Shown here one piece after another: positions 26,888 to 41,800 of a stretch of DNA of 64,000 nucleotides (positions are counted from its first letter, which is position 1; each line of letters starts with the position of its first letter). The DNA is from Nipponacmea schrenckii. Taxonomy: Eukaryota > Mollusca > Gastropoda > Lottiidae. The stretch spans positions 24,645,398 to 24,709,397 of the forward strand of contig JAUJPP010000003.1 of the NCBI GenBank assembly GCA_030562195.1, read 5' to 3'. Made by a program: the position numbers and the translations under genes. The notes under the pieces were generated by a model. That model had not been told where the DNA came from. It made no database searches and worked only from the letters and a program-made list of their open reading frames with translations.

Positions 26888-29800
26888 ATGGCTCATCGTG
26901 AGTATATAAAAATGGGCATTTCTTAACCGCGATGCTATGATGTGTTGGGGATTCAGTGCTTGGTCTAATTTTGTCCATTGACAAGCTCTGGATGCTAAGT
27001 AAGAGGCGATGCCATCAAGATTTTTTTTTGCATGTCAATAATAGGCTAATGTCATATGAAATCAACGCACTCTCCCCATTTTATCTGTCCATCCAAGAAC
27101 TCAATAAAAAATCTGATGTGTTCAGTTTATGTAATGTAGGTGCTTTTGTGATCTGACTATGAGTTTTTTTTTTCATTCTTAAACCTGTAAAACAATTTAA
27201 TTCACTCTTCAGCATGTCCAGACTTGTTGTATGACTTTTGGATGAGTGTTTCACATAGCCTACAGTACTACTCATATTCATACAGAATGTATCAACCTCT
27301 TACTCACACAAGAGTGTTAGGTCTTGTTAAGGACATTCGAATAGTCTAATGGAAAACTAAGCTGCCATTATTAGTTAGTTGCTTTAGACTCCAATTTGAG
27401 TCCAATACTAGCTAGATCAAGCAGTAATTCACAAACTCATTGATTGGACAGAGTGATGATATTCAGTACAGTCCTAACATGTCAATTACCAATTAAAAAC
27501 TCCTAAAAAAACTGAAATATTTTAAGCAGAGCAATAATTTAAAAAATACCTGCTGGCAACCTCATCTTGTTCAACAGTCCTGATAAAACTAATTCTTAAT
27601 TGACATTTTGATTTATTTCTGATTTTGTACTAATATTATTTTTAGTGTGGCAGCATCCTTATGTTAATGTCTTTAAACATTTCAATCTTTCAACATGGAA
27701 GAAGTCGACAAAGGAAGGAGAGGTTTCTACAGCAATGGTAAGATAGTATAAAATCTTAAAACCAGACATTTTGGTTAACTAAGCTTCTTGTTTAAATAAG
27801 CTAGACATTTTGTAAGGGTTACAAATTCACCCAGATTTATTTTTTTTACATTCAATTCCTAATCACTTCAATTGAATATTGAAACCTATCTGTACTATCA
27901 TAAAACAGCTAAATTACAATTTTGCTTTTACTGAAAAGAACTTTATTTTATTTGACCAATGGTAAAATTGCTTTAATGAAATGTATCATTAATAAGAAAT
28001 TCAGTAAGTAACCTTCTGACCCCCATGGCTTGATTTAGAGTAACAGTATAACTTGATTATTTCAGGACAAAACGTTAAAAGGAACAGTGTACAGAATAAC
28101 AGGTTCCATCCCAGCTGGGAATTACATCCAACTACCAAAGACAGGTTCTCAGTCATTAGGATTAACAGGGAGATATATGTATTTGATATTTAGACCAATA
28201 CCAGCTAAATATTTTGTTGTCCATGTTGATGTTGCTACTCAAGATAATTTAGTAGTTCGTGTTTCATTTTCTAATCTCTTCAAAGAATTCAAATCAACTT
28301 CTACATGTCTACAGTTTCCATTTATATGTCATGCTTCTAAAGGATCTATTTCTTCATTAGCAGCTGTTGGAGCCAAAGGTGGGTTATCTTTATTTATAAA
28401 TGACATTTACTCACTAATATATTTGATAATATGCATTATGAAAAGGGTTAAGGAACAAGCTTCACCTATATTACCCCTCTCTGTAGGTTATCTTGCATTT
28501 TGGACATGTATTTGTATATAAATCTGTCATCAAGAAAGCTCTTTTGATAAAGTGGTAAATTTATGTATATTTGTACCTACTATGTATGAGCAAAGTTAAA
28601 AAAATACCATTTTTATAAAACATGAGCAACTTGAATGAAAGTGTAAAGAAACCCATTCAAATAAGTTGTCATTATTATTTGAGTTGATCTCTAATAAAAA
28701 AATTTGTTTAATCATTTACTTATATATTTTCATTATTTCAGACCAAATTGGTCCTACACCATTATCAGCCAGATGGACTGTTCTGTCATTAGACTTCCAG
28801 TATATATTATCAACATATTTAAATAGAAAATATCACTTTATCAAGAGTATGAGATTATGTGCTAATATGATAGTGAAGAATATTTATACAAGTGATATGG
28901 TGTATGATCCAGGTGGGTTTATAACAGCACTTTTGATTTAAATATGTTTGCCAGTTATGTCCAATTCAAGGCTACCTGTGTTATCAGAAGGTTTGGTACT
29001 ATTCTGATCAAAGTACTGAGCAATAATAACAAAGTAAACTCCTAATTTACATCAGTGTCAGCTCTTGTGTACGAATGTTCCTATATAATATAATTTTGCT
29101 AATGATTGAATTTTTACCAAATTTATTCTTGTATCTGACCAAAATTTTTTTAAAATTTGACATTTTTTTCAATACAATGAGTACAAATGGTTTCTTTTCA
29201 GGAATATCATTTAGTGAAAGTAAGAAAAGAGGAATGATTCCTGGAAATGCAGCTCCTATGCCCAGAGAAATGGCGTTTCCATTGTTAAAAGGTTCTGACT
29301 GGCATGAAGTGTATGATATTATCAGGTAAGTTGGAAATAATAGATTGTCATGTGTGGAATCAATATAAGTAATGTGTGTATTTATAGATCAAGAAGAATA
29401 TTATAGATATGTAAATATGTGCATATCTATCTTTATATCAAGGGATTGTCATGCATGGAATCAATATAAGTAATGTGTGTATTTATAGATCAAGAAGAAT
29501 ATTATAGATATGTAAATATGTGCATATCTATCTTTATATCAAGGGATTGTCATGCGTGCCATCAATATAAGTAATGGGTGTATTTATAGATCAAGAAGAA
29601 TATTATAGATATGTAAATATGTGCATATCTATCTTTATATCAAGGGATTGTCATGCATGGAATCAATATAAGTAATGTGTGTATTTATAGATCAAGAAGA
29701 ATATTATAGATATGTAAATATGTGCATATCTATCTTTATATCAATGGATTGTCATGCATGGAATCAATTAAGTAATGTGTGTATTTATAGATCAAGAAGA

Positions 29801-32800
29801 ATATTATAGATATGTAAATATGTGCATATCTATCTTTATATCAATGGATTGTCATGCATGGAATCAATATAAGTAATGTGTGTATTTATAGATCAAGAAG
29901 AATATTGTTCATATGTGTATATATTGATTATATTTTATAGATTCCCAGCTGATTCTGAGATACAACCATTTGATTCTATACAGTTCTCTGACAGTAGTAA
30001 AGCAGGTTGTATAGTGGAACCAGCTAGACAGTTATCTAAAACAGTTGATGTTAGTAAATGTGTATCTGATAGAGTTACAATGATCAATAAAGTCACAGCT
30101 CCTAGAGAGGTACATTTCATTTTAAATTAGTGAGTTAGACAATTGCTCACTTATCTGAATGTCCAGGGTTCAATCCTGGCAAAGATCGAGATGAACTTTT
30201 GGATTTTCAGCCTGGTTTCCCCTTGTCAGTGATGCAGGTTTGAGTGACAAAACAATAAACCGGGGCCCTATGTCTACAGGCTGTGCACATTAAAGATTCC
30301 TCAATAGTTCAAACCACAACAAGTAGGCTTATGCCTCTGTCATTACAAATTTTCCTCATTGCACACTGCATTCATAAGCCCATAAGGTGCAGTAGAGTAG
30401 GATGTAAAACATTCATTTCATTAGTCTGATACAATAGTGTAATCTGTTTTGTAGAAGAAAGTACGTAAAACAGTAACAACAGAGTTACCAGAAATTGGTA
30501 CCATAGATACCTGGTCAGTTACACAAGATAATCGGGGTGAAGTTCATCTATTTGCTAAAACTGATGATGATGTTGTGGTACATAGAGATGAAAAACATAC
30601 AGGTAGAGAGGTAGGAAATTTCTGTTGTTTCTAAGATTTCTATCTACTATAGGCCTATTGCTCAATCATTTCGGGTTATTTTTTTAGTTATTGACTGATG
30701 TTTAAGCAACTTTTAGAGTAAATATCAAAGAAGATTATGTTAATTTGTGGACGTTTATCAATGCTTATTAATTGTTATAATTTAGATAGCTAGAGATAAA
30801 GTCAGACCACCAGCCACTATTACAGGAAAAAAGACAACTTATACAGTAAGTGTAGAGAATTCTAAAAGATAAAAGATAAACAATCTATGATTAAGAGTCT
30901 CAAATTGTCTTATAATGTAATGTAAAATACTAAGATTGTGCTAAATCATGAAATTATTCATTTTTATATTGGTCTAAAAAGACTAAAGATGTATAATGAT
31001 GTATTGAAAATATATTTCAGCAATTAGAACCAGACCCAATATTGAAATTAAAGAAAATTGTGGGATTTGGTGGTGGGACATTTAAAGAGGTAAGATTGTG
31101 ATATAGTAAATATCTCTAATGAATCTTTCTTTCAAAAACATCAAGTTGATGAAAGTGCAAGACTTTCTGGCTGCACCAAGATATTTCAATTTTATTGACA
31201 AGTGGAGATATTTTTTATATCAAGACAGACGAGTTTGAGATTTTATTTATCACCCAATATTGCTGTTAGTTAATGAAAACATGAAAACTATTATTTCCTA
31301 GGAGATATAGTTCTGTAGTTATAGCTTTTTATCATACTTGGATTTTTACTTATTATACAAATACAAAAACCTTAATTTTAGCACGAGGAGAAATTAATGA
31401 CCTACAATTTTTCAGTTAATCTTTGCATACATGGAAATATAAGCATAGACCTGTAGCTCTAATAGCTAAATGTACAGTAGATTATAAGTATAATTTATAG
31501 CACAAGTTTTATGAGTTAAATTATTGAAGTCAGGGGGGTATAGCTTTGCCAAGACACTCCCCAAAATGGCCACCATGCAACAACTAGTGAAATTTCAAAG
31601 TTGTAGCACACCTAACCCCTCCCCATGAAATGTTATGATTGTAGCATGGTATGAATAAGAAAAATCTACTGTGTATGTTACATTATGTATTGTAGGTGTT
31701 ATGGGCTCAGGAAGGTACCACAGTAGTCTATCCATGTTATGCAGTAGTTGTAGCTATGAAAGTTGATACTGGGACTCAGAGATTTTTTATTGGTCATACT
31801 GATAAGGTAATATGAATCTGTTTTAGTAAACATGAATTTTTTATAATCATTATTCAAACATATGCATTATTCAGATGTTCTTGGTATTTCTAAATGCAAT
31901 TTTTTGTCACATAATGCCTCTTTGATTTCATTTAAAGTGATACCACATCTTATAATGAATATAAAATTTAAGTTCTCAAGAATGGTTAACATGAGTGAAC
32001 ATACCTGATGTCATATGTTCATTCTAAGACATATTATTCATTTTAAAAAGGGTAAACTGTTTTGAAAGTTTGGAGTGTAATTGATTGTTTTATTGTAGAT
32101 TTCAGCTGTAGCAATCACTGGTAATTCTAGTCTTTTAGCATCAGGACAGACTGGATCAATGAGTCTTGTTAGAGTATGGCGATTTCATAATGGTGAATGT
32201 CTATCAATGTGTAAAACTCATGCTCATTCTTTACATTCGTTAAGGTAAGTTGAGTGTCTAGGTGGCTCGGTCTCTCACTGCACATTGCATGGCTTTGCCT
32301 ATGTTCACAAGCCAAATAACGGTGCAGAAAAGGACATAAAGCTCCATTTGTTTTATTTTATTTCATGTTGGCTCAGTGAGTTTACATAATAAAAAATAAA
32401 GAACTGAATCTGATAATTCATTTGGATTTGAACGATTGTCCTTGCATATTTTACTTGTTAGTAGATAGATTAGTTAAGTCTAATTATTAGCTCAATAAGG
32501 TTTAGAAAACTAAAATTTCATCAGACTTACAAGTGACAGTTTGTATTGTTTTATATTTAGTTTTTCAAGTGATGGTAATGTGCTGTGTGGTGTTGGGAAA
32601 GATGGTCAAGGTAAAAATGTAAGTATCATACTAATTCTACCTATAATAGAACCCTCAGTTAAATTTTTATCTCAATATGTTGCTGTGAAATGTTGGAAAT
32701 GGCTTGTCAAATATATAGGAATATTTGCATTATATGTATACAAATAAAGGTTAGCAATACAGTGTATAAGGGCTTTGATTTTCAATACATAGAAAGATAA

Positions 32801-35800
32801 TCTGGGAATGAGCAATGCTTAAGAGATTTATTTAATGACATAGTCAAGAATAGCCATATTGGTTGTCCTCATTAATATGCTTGATGGTTTGTTTCTTACT
32901 TATAAAACTATTTATACTTTTCTGGAAATGATCAATGGTTATAAAGGGCAGCCTGATTGATCTCATCTAGGATGAGATTAAAATTTTGTTTGTTTCTTTA
33001 CTATATGACTATACTTAGCCCATAAGGTGTAAAGAGTAAGACATAAAACTACATTCATTTCATTGTAAAAATGGATGTTTCTTTTGCTAGATGGTAGTAA
33101 TATTAGACTGTAGTAAAGTATTAAAACAGCGAGAGATATCAGTCTTGGCTAAAGCTCATACTGATGTAGATATAGCTAGAATGAAAATAGCTCCCTTTGA
33201 CAGTAGTAGGTAAGTAAATATCCAGTTTGACTCTATAGTTACTCCTGAAGCCCCTCACACTCAAGATCTTCATAAGCCCTTAAGGTGCAGAAGAGTAGGA
33301 CGTAAAACTCCATTCATCTGTTTGGGTTCAACTTCTAGAGTAGATTTGACATTTAGTTTTGTTATCCAATAAGATTTATGTATTTCTTAAAGTCTGAAAT
33401 TTATCATAATTGATAATTTTTAGAATATTGCCATAACAAATGTATAACTAATAGTATATCAATATATTTATCTCAGAATATGTAGTTTCTGAATGTGTGT
33501 AATTTAAACACAGTGTTCTTGTAAATTTAATATGGCTACTAACAAATGTATAGATGATATTCAATGATTTTCTGTATATGTTTATTATCTAGAATGGTGT
33601 CGTGTGGAAAAGAGAATATCAGACTATGGAGGGTGAAGGAGGGGTCATTAAGGTCAGCCCCTGTTAATCTAACAGAACATCAAAATATGGATTTAACAGA
33701 TATCTGTTTTGAAACTTGTGTTCAACCAGATAGAGAATCAGCTAATAAAATTCTGTAAGTTTCACCTTCATGCTTGTTTTTTATTATTCTTCGTTCTATG
33801 AAATATTATACAGCTAGTAGAACTTTTTTTATTGTGTGCTTATCTCATAGGATAAATTAAAGTAGATGTTTATTGTACAAAATATAGTAGATAAGGAATA
33901 CAGTGAACTTACAAAATTAACTCCAAATTGCAGTACTTATTCTCAGCATTATAATCATTGACAAGAAATTTTAATAAAACTGGTATATCAAGAGGGTTCA
34001 ACCTTATAAGCTCTAATATGCTGACAAACTAATTTCTTTGTATTCCTGATATCATAGTCAGTGTAAAGGGCCAGTATGGTTTGACTGAGAACCCACTATT
34101 ACCATCTCAGTCTTATTTATGTCTATAAATAATAGCTATGTGTTTATATATTGACAGTTATGCCTGTAGTAGATCAGGTCATATATTAAAGATAGATTAT
34201 AAGAAAGTAACAGTACAACATGTTAGAAGATTATTACCTGTCAGTAAAAAACCAGATCATAAAGATATCAAGGTTGATACTAAAGGTATGTACCGGTAGT
34301 TATTATTTAAAACAAGGTACTACACATGTATATTTTAAGTAAAAAGTGGGAAACTGTAATTGTGAATTCAAGTTGCATTATACAGGAAAATCATTGTCAA
34401 GTTTCAGCTTATTAAGTACAAGCTTTTGCCCTACTAGTTACTACTGTGAAGTCGTTGATTTTCAAAATGGAAAATAACACTGTATGTATACAGGGCACAT
34501 TTAAGAAATTTTGCACTGATACATGAGCTCTTTAGTTAAGAGATACTTTATGGATCTGTTATTTTGTTACAGGTAATACTGTATAAAACAGATTATTTTG
34601 TTTGGAAACATTTTGAAGCCTTAAGAGACAATCATTATGAATATAATCCTTAAGCGACATTTAAGGAGTAGTCTACCATAAAAACTGTGTTAATTATTCA
34701 TTATGAATATAGACTTCTGTTTATTTTTTTAAATGCATTGTTTCATTACACATACAGGTAACGTTCTCAAGTTGAAGAGAATAAACACAAGTCTATATAA
34801 GTATTGATTGTTGTCTCTTGAAGTCAATTGAGACTTCTAAATATCTTACAAGGATTACATTTTAGAAGCCTTCTGCTTGCTTAAGATTAGCTTAAGTGTG
34901 CATTTTAAATAGGTATGTGAAAATACTTTCAGGTACAGGGATTTGTATCAACAGTATGTATGTAAGTGAAGCTTTTTGTGTCACTGGATCTGATGATGGG
35001 TTTTTAAGGTTATGGCCGCTAGATTTTGCTCATGTATATTTAGAAGCAGGTAAGAAAAATGATATTATTCCTTTATTCAGATGTAGTGTCTATATAATTA
35101 TGTATGTTGATTATATATGTCAACCTGTTTATTTCAATGCCAACACCTACAATATATTATATATCATATTTTAGAACATGAAGGACCTGTAACTGCAGTT
35201 AATCTATCAGCTGATGGTTTAAAGATTCTAGCTGGTACTATCACTGTAAGTTACACATATTCTTTTGTTTTTCTAAGCCTTGAATACTAAAATAAAAATT
35301 GACATTTGAAATAGTGTAGACTTATTTGTACACTATGTGATATTTCTATCAGGTGCAGCTCATACATGTGTAATCTACCGATTTCGTCGGGTTTCTACCG
35401 CTTTCACATGCTGTCTCCCGATCTACCGCCGGGAGACTCAAATCTACCGATTATTTTGTCTTTTCGTAACCATAATTTTCACGGGACTTACCGTTTTCAA
35501 TGTCAAAATTCTTTACCATAAATCAATTAAATATTCTTTACTTGTATTTTAATTGCCAGTGACCCGCGTTAATCTCACCCCGTTATAATATTATCATTGC
35601 CTGATTAATTAATCCCCCGATTAAGATGATAATTTGATCCTTTTTTCACCCAATAATGTTTTTATAACAACATCCGGTACACTCTACTTTTGCTTTTATG
35701 ATTAATTTTACGATAAACGAAATTTTGAAATCTTCACGATATTTTATGATAGTCGTCAATTTTGTGTGATTTATAAATAACTTAGACATTGTTTCAAAAT

Positions 35801-38800
35801 TTGTTTTGTATTATCCGTAGATTTTTAGTCTAAACTTAATATTATCTCAACTTCGTTTCTTATAATCACTTTATAATTTGACTGTAGCATGTAAACAAAC
35901 ATTTATTGCTGCATAACAGGCTACCTTCGATATCAAAATGTCAATATGGAAGCGGCGAATTCGGTTCAATATATCGTAAGCTTGCTTCAGGAAAATTACT
36001 TTACATTTCATTCTGTGCAATTAATGATGGAGAGAAGTCATGAATTACAATTTTGGCTATCCATATTTGCAAAATTCATGAATTAACACGCTTTGAAAAA
36101 AATCTACCGATTTTTCACGCAATCTCCCAATTTTTTTTCATGACCTGTACACATGTATGGAACAAATAACTCTATTATATTCTTATCCTATTTGTTAGAC
36201 AAGATCAGAATCAGCATAATATAGATATGGCTATATCATATTGAGAAGATCTTATCTGACTATTATTATTTTGGAATAATGTTTTATATGTAAAAATCCA
36301 GACTGTAGACCTATATATGTACATTTGACAGGGAAATATTGGTATATTAGATGTATCAACTAGAGGTTATAGTACTATTATGAGATCCCATACTTCAAGT
36401 ATATACAGTGTAGCTATTGATCCCTATAGAAAACATATAGCTACTGTATCACAAGATAAAACTATTAGGGTCTGGGATGCTGAAACTCTTCAACAGGTAC
36501 TCACTAGTTTCTAGTATAAATTTTATTGAATACTGCTCAGGGCTTTATAGACCTAGCATGATTTTTGGTCGTAACTCTTCAAACTGGTTGCATCTAATAA
36601 ATTTTCACATAGTTAAAATCTATTTATTCTGAAATATTTTCAATTTAAAAAGTTCATATGGATACGTAGTTATGACATATTTTCAGTATTTTCCCTTAAT
36701 TACCTTGGTGATTAAAAACAAAGCAAAAGCCCTGTGTACTATTGACTATACATATTAAAGGCCTTTCTATTCTTGGGAATCTAAAATTGGTTGGATAATT
36801 ATTTATATATTATTTCTATGAAATTTCTCTCAATATATTATGATATGATTAGTTGAGAAATAGATGATATAAATAATGAGATGTATGGTTGTTTTTTAGC
36901 TGTATGATTTTAGTTCTGCTAAAGAATGTCCATGTACAATCAGCTACCATCCATTAAAACAAGTCTTTGCTTGTGGATTTGAGAATGGTATCATTAGAAT
37001 ATTCAATGTTTCAACTACAACAATGTTAACAGAACATAAGTAGGTTTTTTATAAATTCTTTATGCTTTTATATATATTGATATTAATTTAAGGGAAATTG
37101 TTTGATACCTTTGACCAGTATCAGTTAATCTTTCTGGTCTCATATTATTTAAGTAAGGATTGATTATCAACATCAACAATAACAACTGATTCAACAACAG
37201 AATCTTTATTCACTATCAATCTATTATAGAAATTATTCCAAACAATTTAATGTTTAAAATTTTAAATATGAATGATCAACTCTTAATAGTAGCACATACC
37301 AGCCCCTTTTGAAAGATTCAACTACTCTTTTCCATGCAATCTTTTTTTTTATGACCTTTTTTCAGACAACATAACAGTAAGATAACAGGACTGATGTATA
37401 ATCCTAAAGGAGATTATTTATACAGCTGTGATTCATTGGGAACACTAGTGTTATATGATACAACTACAGATTCTTACAGTGTTAACAGAGTGTTAAATAA
37501 CACAGTAGCTAGAGGAGAACGCTATTCCCCAAACGCTCTAACTGTTTGTCCTGATGGTTCTAGAGTTGCTTTTATTGGTCCATCTGATTTTACAGTGACT
37601 GTAGTGGAAGGAAAGAGTCTTGATGAGGTATGGTACCCGCTAATTTTTTGAAATAATCTTTACAAAAAAAGGAGACCTAGATACCAAGCATGAAAAATGG
37701 GAAGCTGTTGCTGGTGGATTATTAAGAGAACTAGACAAGTTCAACCTGTTGATGTGTTAAGGCTCTTATTTGGCCAGGCATCTATGATAGTTTCTGAATT
37801 GTCAACTTTATTCATTTAATAACACTGTCTAAGATTGTGAAATTTTGACTTACTAAATTTTTTACTTAATATTTTATGTCTATATAGTGAAAAGCTTTCC
37901 ATCATTATTGAATAATTTCTACTTGTCTAACTTCATTTTGTACGCAGGCTGATATAGGTCAGTTGTCTGAAGATGACATATCTTGAAACTCTTATTTTAG
38001 ATTCTGTTTTAATATTTCTTTTTCAATCAGTATCCATATATCTACTGCATTCATGTTGACCACTTCTGATTACTAATAAATATGTAATATAAAATGAATC
38101 TCTAAGATATTATAAATATTTTAGGTGTTAAGAATAGATGTAACTAATATGAATCCTGCAGACAATAGAACATCTATAGATACTGCTGTACAGGTCTCTT
38201 ATTCTACAACTAAACTTCATCATTTACTAGTTACTACAGCTAATAATAAACTACTGAAATTTGATGCTAGAAATGGCCGACTGTTAACAGAGGTAAGAAC
38301 TGATTTACTGGAGAACATTGTTAGAAAAACTGTCAGCTTAAAGCAACAGTAGAGGTAGAGAACACAACTTTTTTCATCATTTTAAATCATAAGTTCTTGC
38401 AATGTTGATGTAGGCTACAAGACAACTTATAAAATAATTATGGAATGGAAACAAAAGGGTGTTTCAGTCACTAAATAATAAAAATTGTGTAGTCAATTGT
38501 TTACCATAAATTTTTCACATTTGTGTGGATGTTTTGCTTTTCAAATCTTCAACTGATTCAAGGGAATTTTCATAATGAACTTAATGCGTGCCTTAATGGC
38601 AAAATATTAATTTGAAATGACTTACTGACTGATGTATTTCTTGGTACAATTCAGGGCTGTTGATTTAGAAAATTTCAACTGTGCACTTTAACAAAAAAAC
38701 AATGATCTACTTATTTCCTTCATGAATGCATGAAAAATGTTCTATATAACAGAATTGTATTCAGATATTTGGAACTTCAATCAGACATGATTGGTAAATA

Positions 38801-41800
38801 CAGTGAAATCAACAGTCCTGGTTCAATATAAAGTAATATTGTGTTTATGTTTCTATAGATGGATCATATACACCGTAATGGTTGTACATCTATATCAGTA
38901 TACGATACCGGGAAATATCTAGCTACTGCTGGTGATAAAGTTATTAAAATATGGGATTATGAGATGAAGTTAGACATTAATTTTCAGGTTCGTATGAAAA
39001 TGTTATACTTTCTTTTTTTGTTTCTTGTAAGCTGTATCATTGAATAGAGAGATAGAAAGGAAATGAAAGTAACAATTTTTGTAGATATTTTGCAATGAAA
39101 ATGTTTATTGAAAATGAACTATTCTTGACATACATTTTTAAGTTCAATGTTAAGTGGGTATTAAGAATTGAATATAACATTTTTTATTCTGTAGGTATTT
39201 ATCGGTCATTGTGAGAAGATAAATCGTATATTATTTACACCAGATGGTATCGGGTTTATTAGTGTAGGAGAAGCTATTTATATCTGGGATTTCTTAGCTT
39301 TTCATAAACCTCCACCATCAGAGTAAGTCATCTTTTTACATTACTTTTTCATCTAATTTCTTATGTTTGTTTTATGTGGATCAAAAAACAATACCTAGTG
39401 CTTAAATTAAATAGAAGTGGTATATCCATAATAGTATTTCTTATTTTATAATGTTCTATCTAATTCCAAATGTCCTATATAGATTATAATAACTAGTTAC
39501 TCAGAAAGTCATATATACAAAACTTATCATGTTTTTAAATATTGAATTTGGTTGTTTTACAGGGGAAGAGATGTAGTTTTAGATAAAGAACAGGAAGGTC
39601 AGTCAAACTAAAACAAATTTATTTAAGAATTGAAGGTCAATAGAGAAACAGGGAAATTAAGGCTGTAGTTAAATTTATTATGTATTATAATCTGATCGTA
39701 GGTTTCATAAATGTCATTTTATGGAATACAAAACAGTAATATTAAAACTTATTTTAAAAAATATTCACAAGTGTAGTTAACAGAATTGGATTGTATTGAG
39801 GATAATAACATTATTATGTTATTATATGCATATTAAAGATTATGAATCAGAGCTTGAAACAAGCAAAACTATGGTGAGCACAAAAAAACACTCCTAAGAT
39901 AAAAAAAAACTGGAAAAAGCACTCCTAAAAAAACACACCTCAAGTTGCCAAGGTGAGCTTAAACCCTCCTGTAAAAACCAAGGAGAGTTTAATTAATTTC
40001 TAGCTGAAAGGTTGCTCTAAAAATGTTGTTTGCATGTGTGTGAGTGAATGGTTACATGAAAATGGCGAAATTAGCGCTTGTTGTCAACATCTTACGCCTG
40101 TTAATAAGATATTCGTTCATTGGTTTAAAAATTGTAAGCCAGCCAATGGGAATTTATGATTCAAAAGTTATGAAGAAGTCTTTTCGTGCTCACCTGTTCG
40201 TTCTGTAATATTTTCTACGTACAGTTTTTCTCATGAAAAATGCTATTTTCCTTTATTCAATTACCCCACTAACAAAAATTATTAAATCATTTATTCGTTA
40301 AACGAAAGTTCAAGGCCAGAATATCAACAAAAATATTTTACATCAAGCGCTCCTGTTACGATGACACGAAACGACCTCAAATTAGGGGAGACTACCCATT
40401 GACGATTTTACTTGGAACTAAGATGGCTGTCAATGTTTACAAATTAAGGAGTGCGAAATTTCGGTTCGACGTGCGCTGTAAAAAGCACACCTGATTTTTT
40501 TTTAGGCGTGCTCGAGGTGAGTGAGGCGATCGCTCGCCTTTCACTTCAAGGTCTGATGAATATAATGTATTGTTTTGCAGTTGATAAAAGAATTTTACCA
40601 ACAGTTAACTTCAGTTATTTTATGCACATTAAAGATTCTAAATGTAATGTATTGTTTTAGAGTTAATAAAAGAAATGGAAAGATTGAATAATTCTATGGG
40701 GAAATCGTTTACTGAAGTTCCACGTCGCTCGCCACCCAGACCCACTATTAGATTTGATTCACCAGGACGTATAGAGGATCTCAGTTCTATTTATAAATCT
40801 TCTATTGGAGGTCAGTGTTTATTAGTAAATTATTATTATTATAATTATAAGTTTATTGCATTGGCATGTGCATGTACAAAACATGATGCTGTAGCATTGA
40901 CAAAAAGTGCATACAAAATCATTTCTAATACAAGTTAAACGATTTAGTAATCAATATTTATTATTTATTAACCTTGTCATGTATTAGTCTGAATTTCTGA
41001 TCCCATCTCTGCCATCAATTGTAGAGTTCTAGAGGCTATAACATCACAACACTATATAATTAAATGATAATAGTTTCAAAACATACAGACATGACAAACA
41101 TGTACAACATAACAATCGACAAACAATATCAAAACTACAGTCCGTCTTCATTAGCCCATAAGGTGCAGAAGAGTAGGATGTAAAACTCCATTCATTACAT
41201 TTTCATCAAAAGCCCAGTAAATGCAAACAGCAAACAGTTAAAAAATGCAAACATATTTGACTAATATATTTTAAAATGATATATTTGAGTCATTCTATAG
41301 CTCAAGATTTCAATATCATAACATGATGATTATTGTCTGCACATTCTCCACTGTTATGCACAAGTTTTAAGGTGCTAGAAACTCATAAACACCATTTTCA
41401 CGGCAGGTATCAAATGCAGCATTACTTGACATCAACAAAATGTATTAAAAGATACTTAAATTTCTAATAATTTCAGATATTGATGATATACAGTCAATGA
41501 CGTCTGAAAAAGAAGAAGTTATTTTAGGACCAGAATTAAAAGATGTTAATCAACATATATCAATTGATGAAGACAGACAGATTGCTGTAAGTTTCTATGT
41601 CACATCTTATGACATTGTCGTCATTGGATTTAAATTATTTCTAGGATAATATAGTGACTGAAAGAGATGAAGAGGATGAGGTTATAATATACGTTTTCAT
41701 AACTTGACAGATCCTCGTTCAATATTAATGGAGTTGATCTTAGAAATGTATAGGAAAAGTTAATAGCCAATAGATTAAAAAATGACTATGGGCAATCTCT

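Larger units (their letters stand above)
31021..39322 (+). other. WDR90: WDR90 exons 9-23: first WD40 block
   Basis: These cover about residues 366-1022. WD40-type strands are visible, for example FIGHTDKISAVAITGNSSLLASG...VRVWRF, VTGSDDGFLRLWPL, RSHTSSIYSVAIDPYRKHIATVSQDKTIRVWDA, VYDTGKYLATAGDKVIKIWDY and FIGHCEKINRILFTPDG...YIWDF. Several contain the GH...WD or IRVWDA signature. This half matches the N-terminal tandem propellers of vertebrate WDR90 in order. I did not count blades exactly. Confidence 0.9.
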
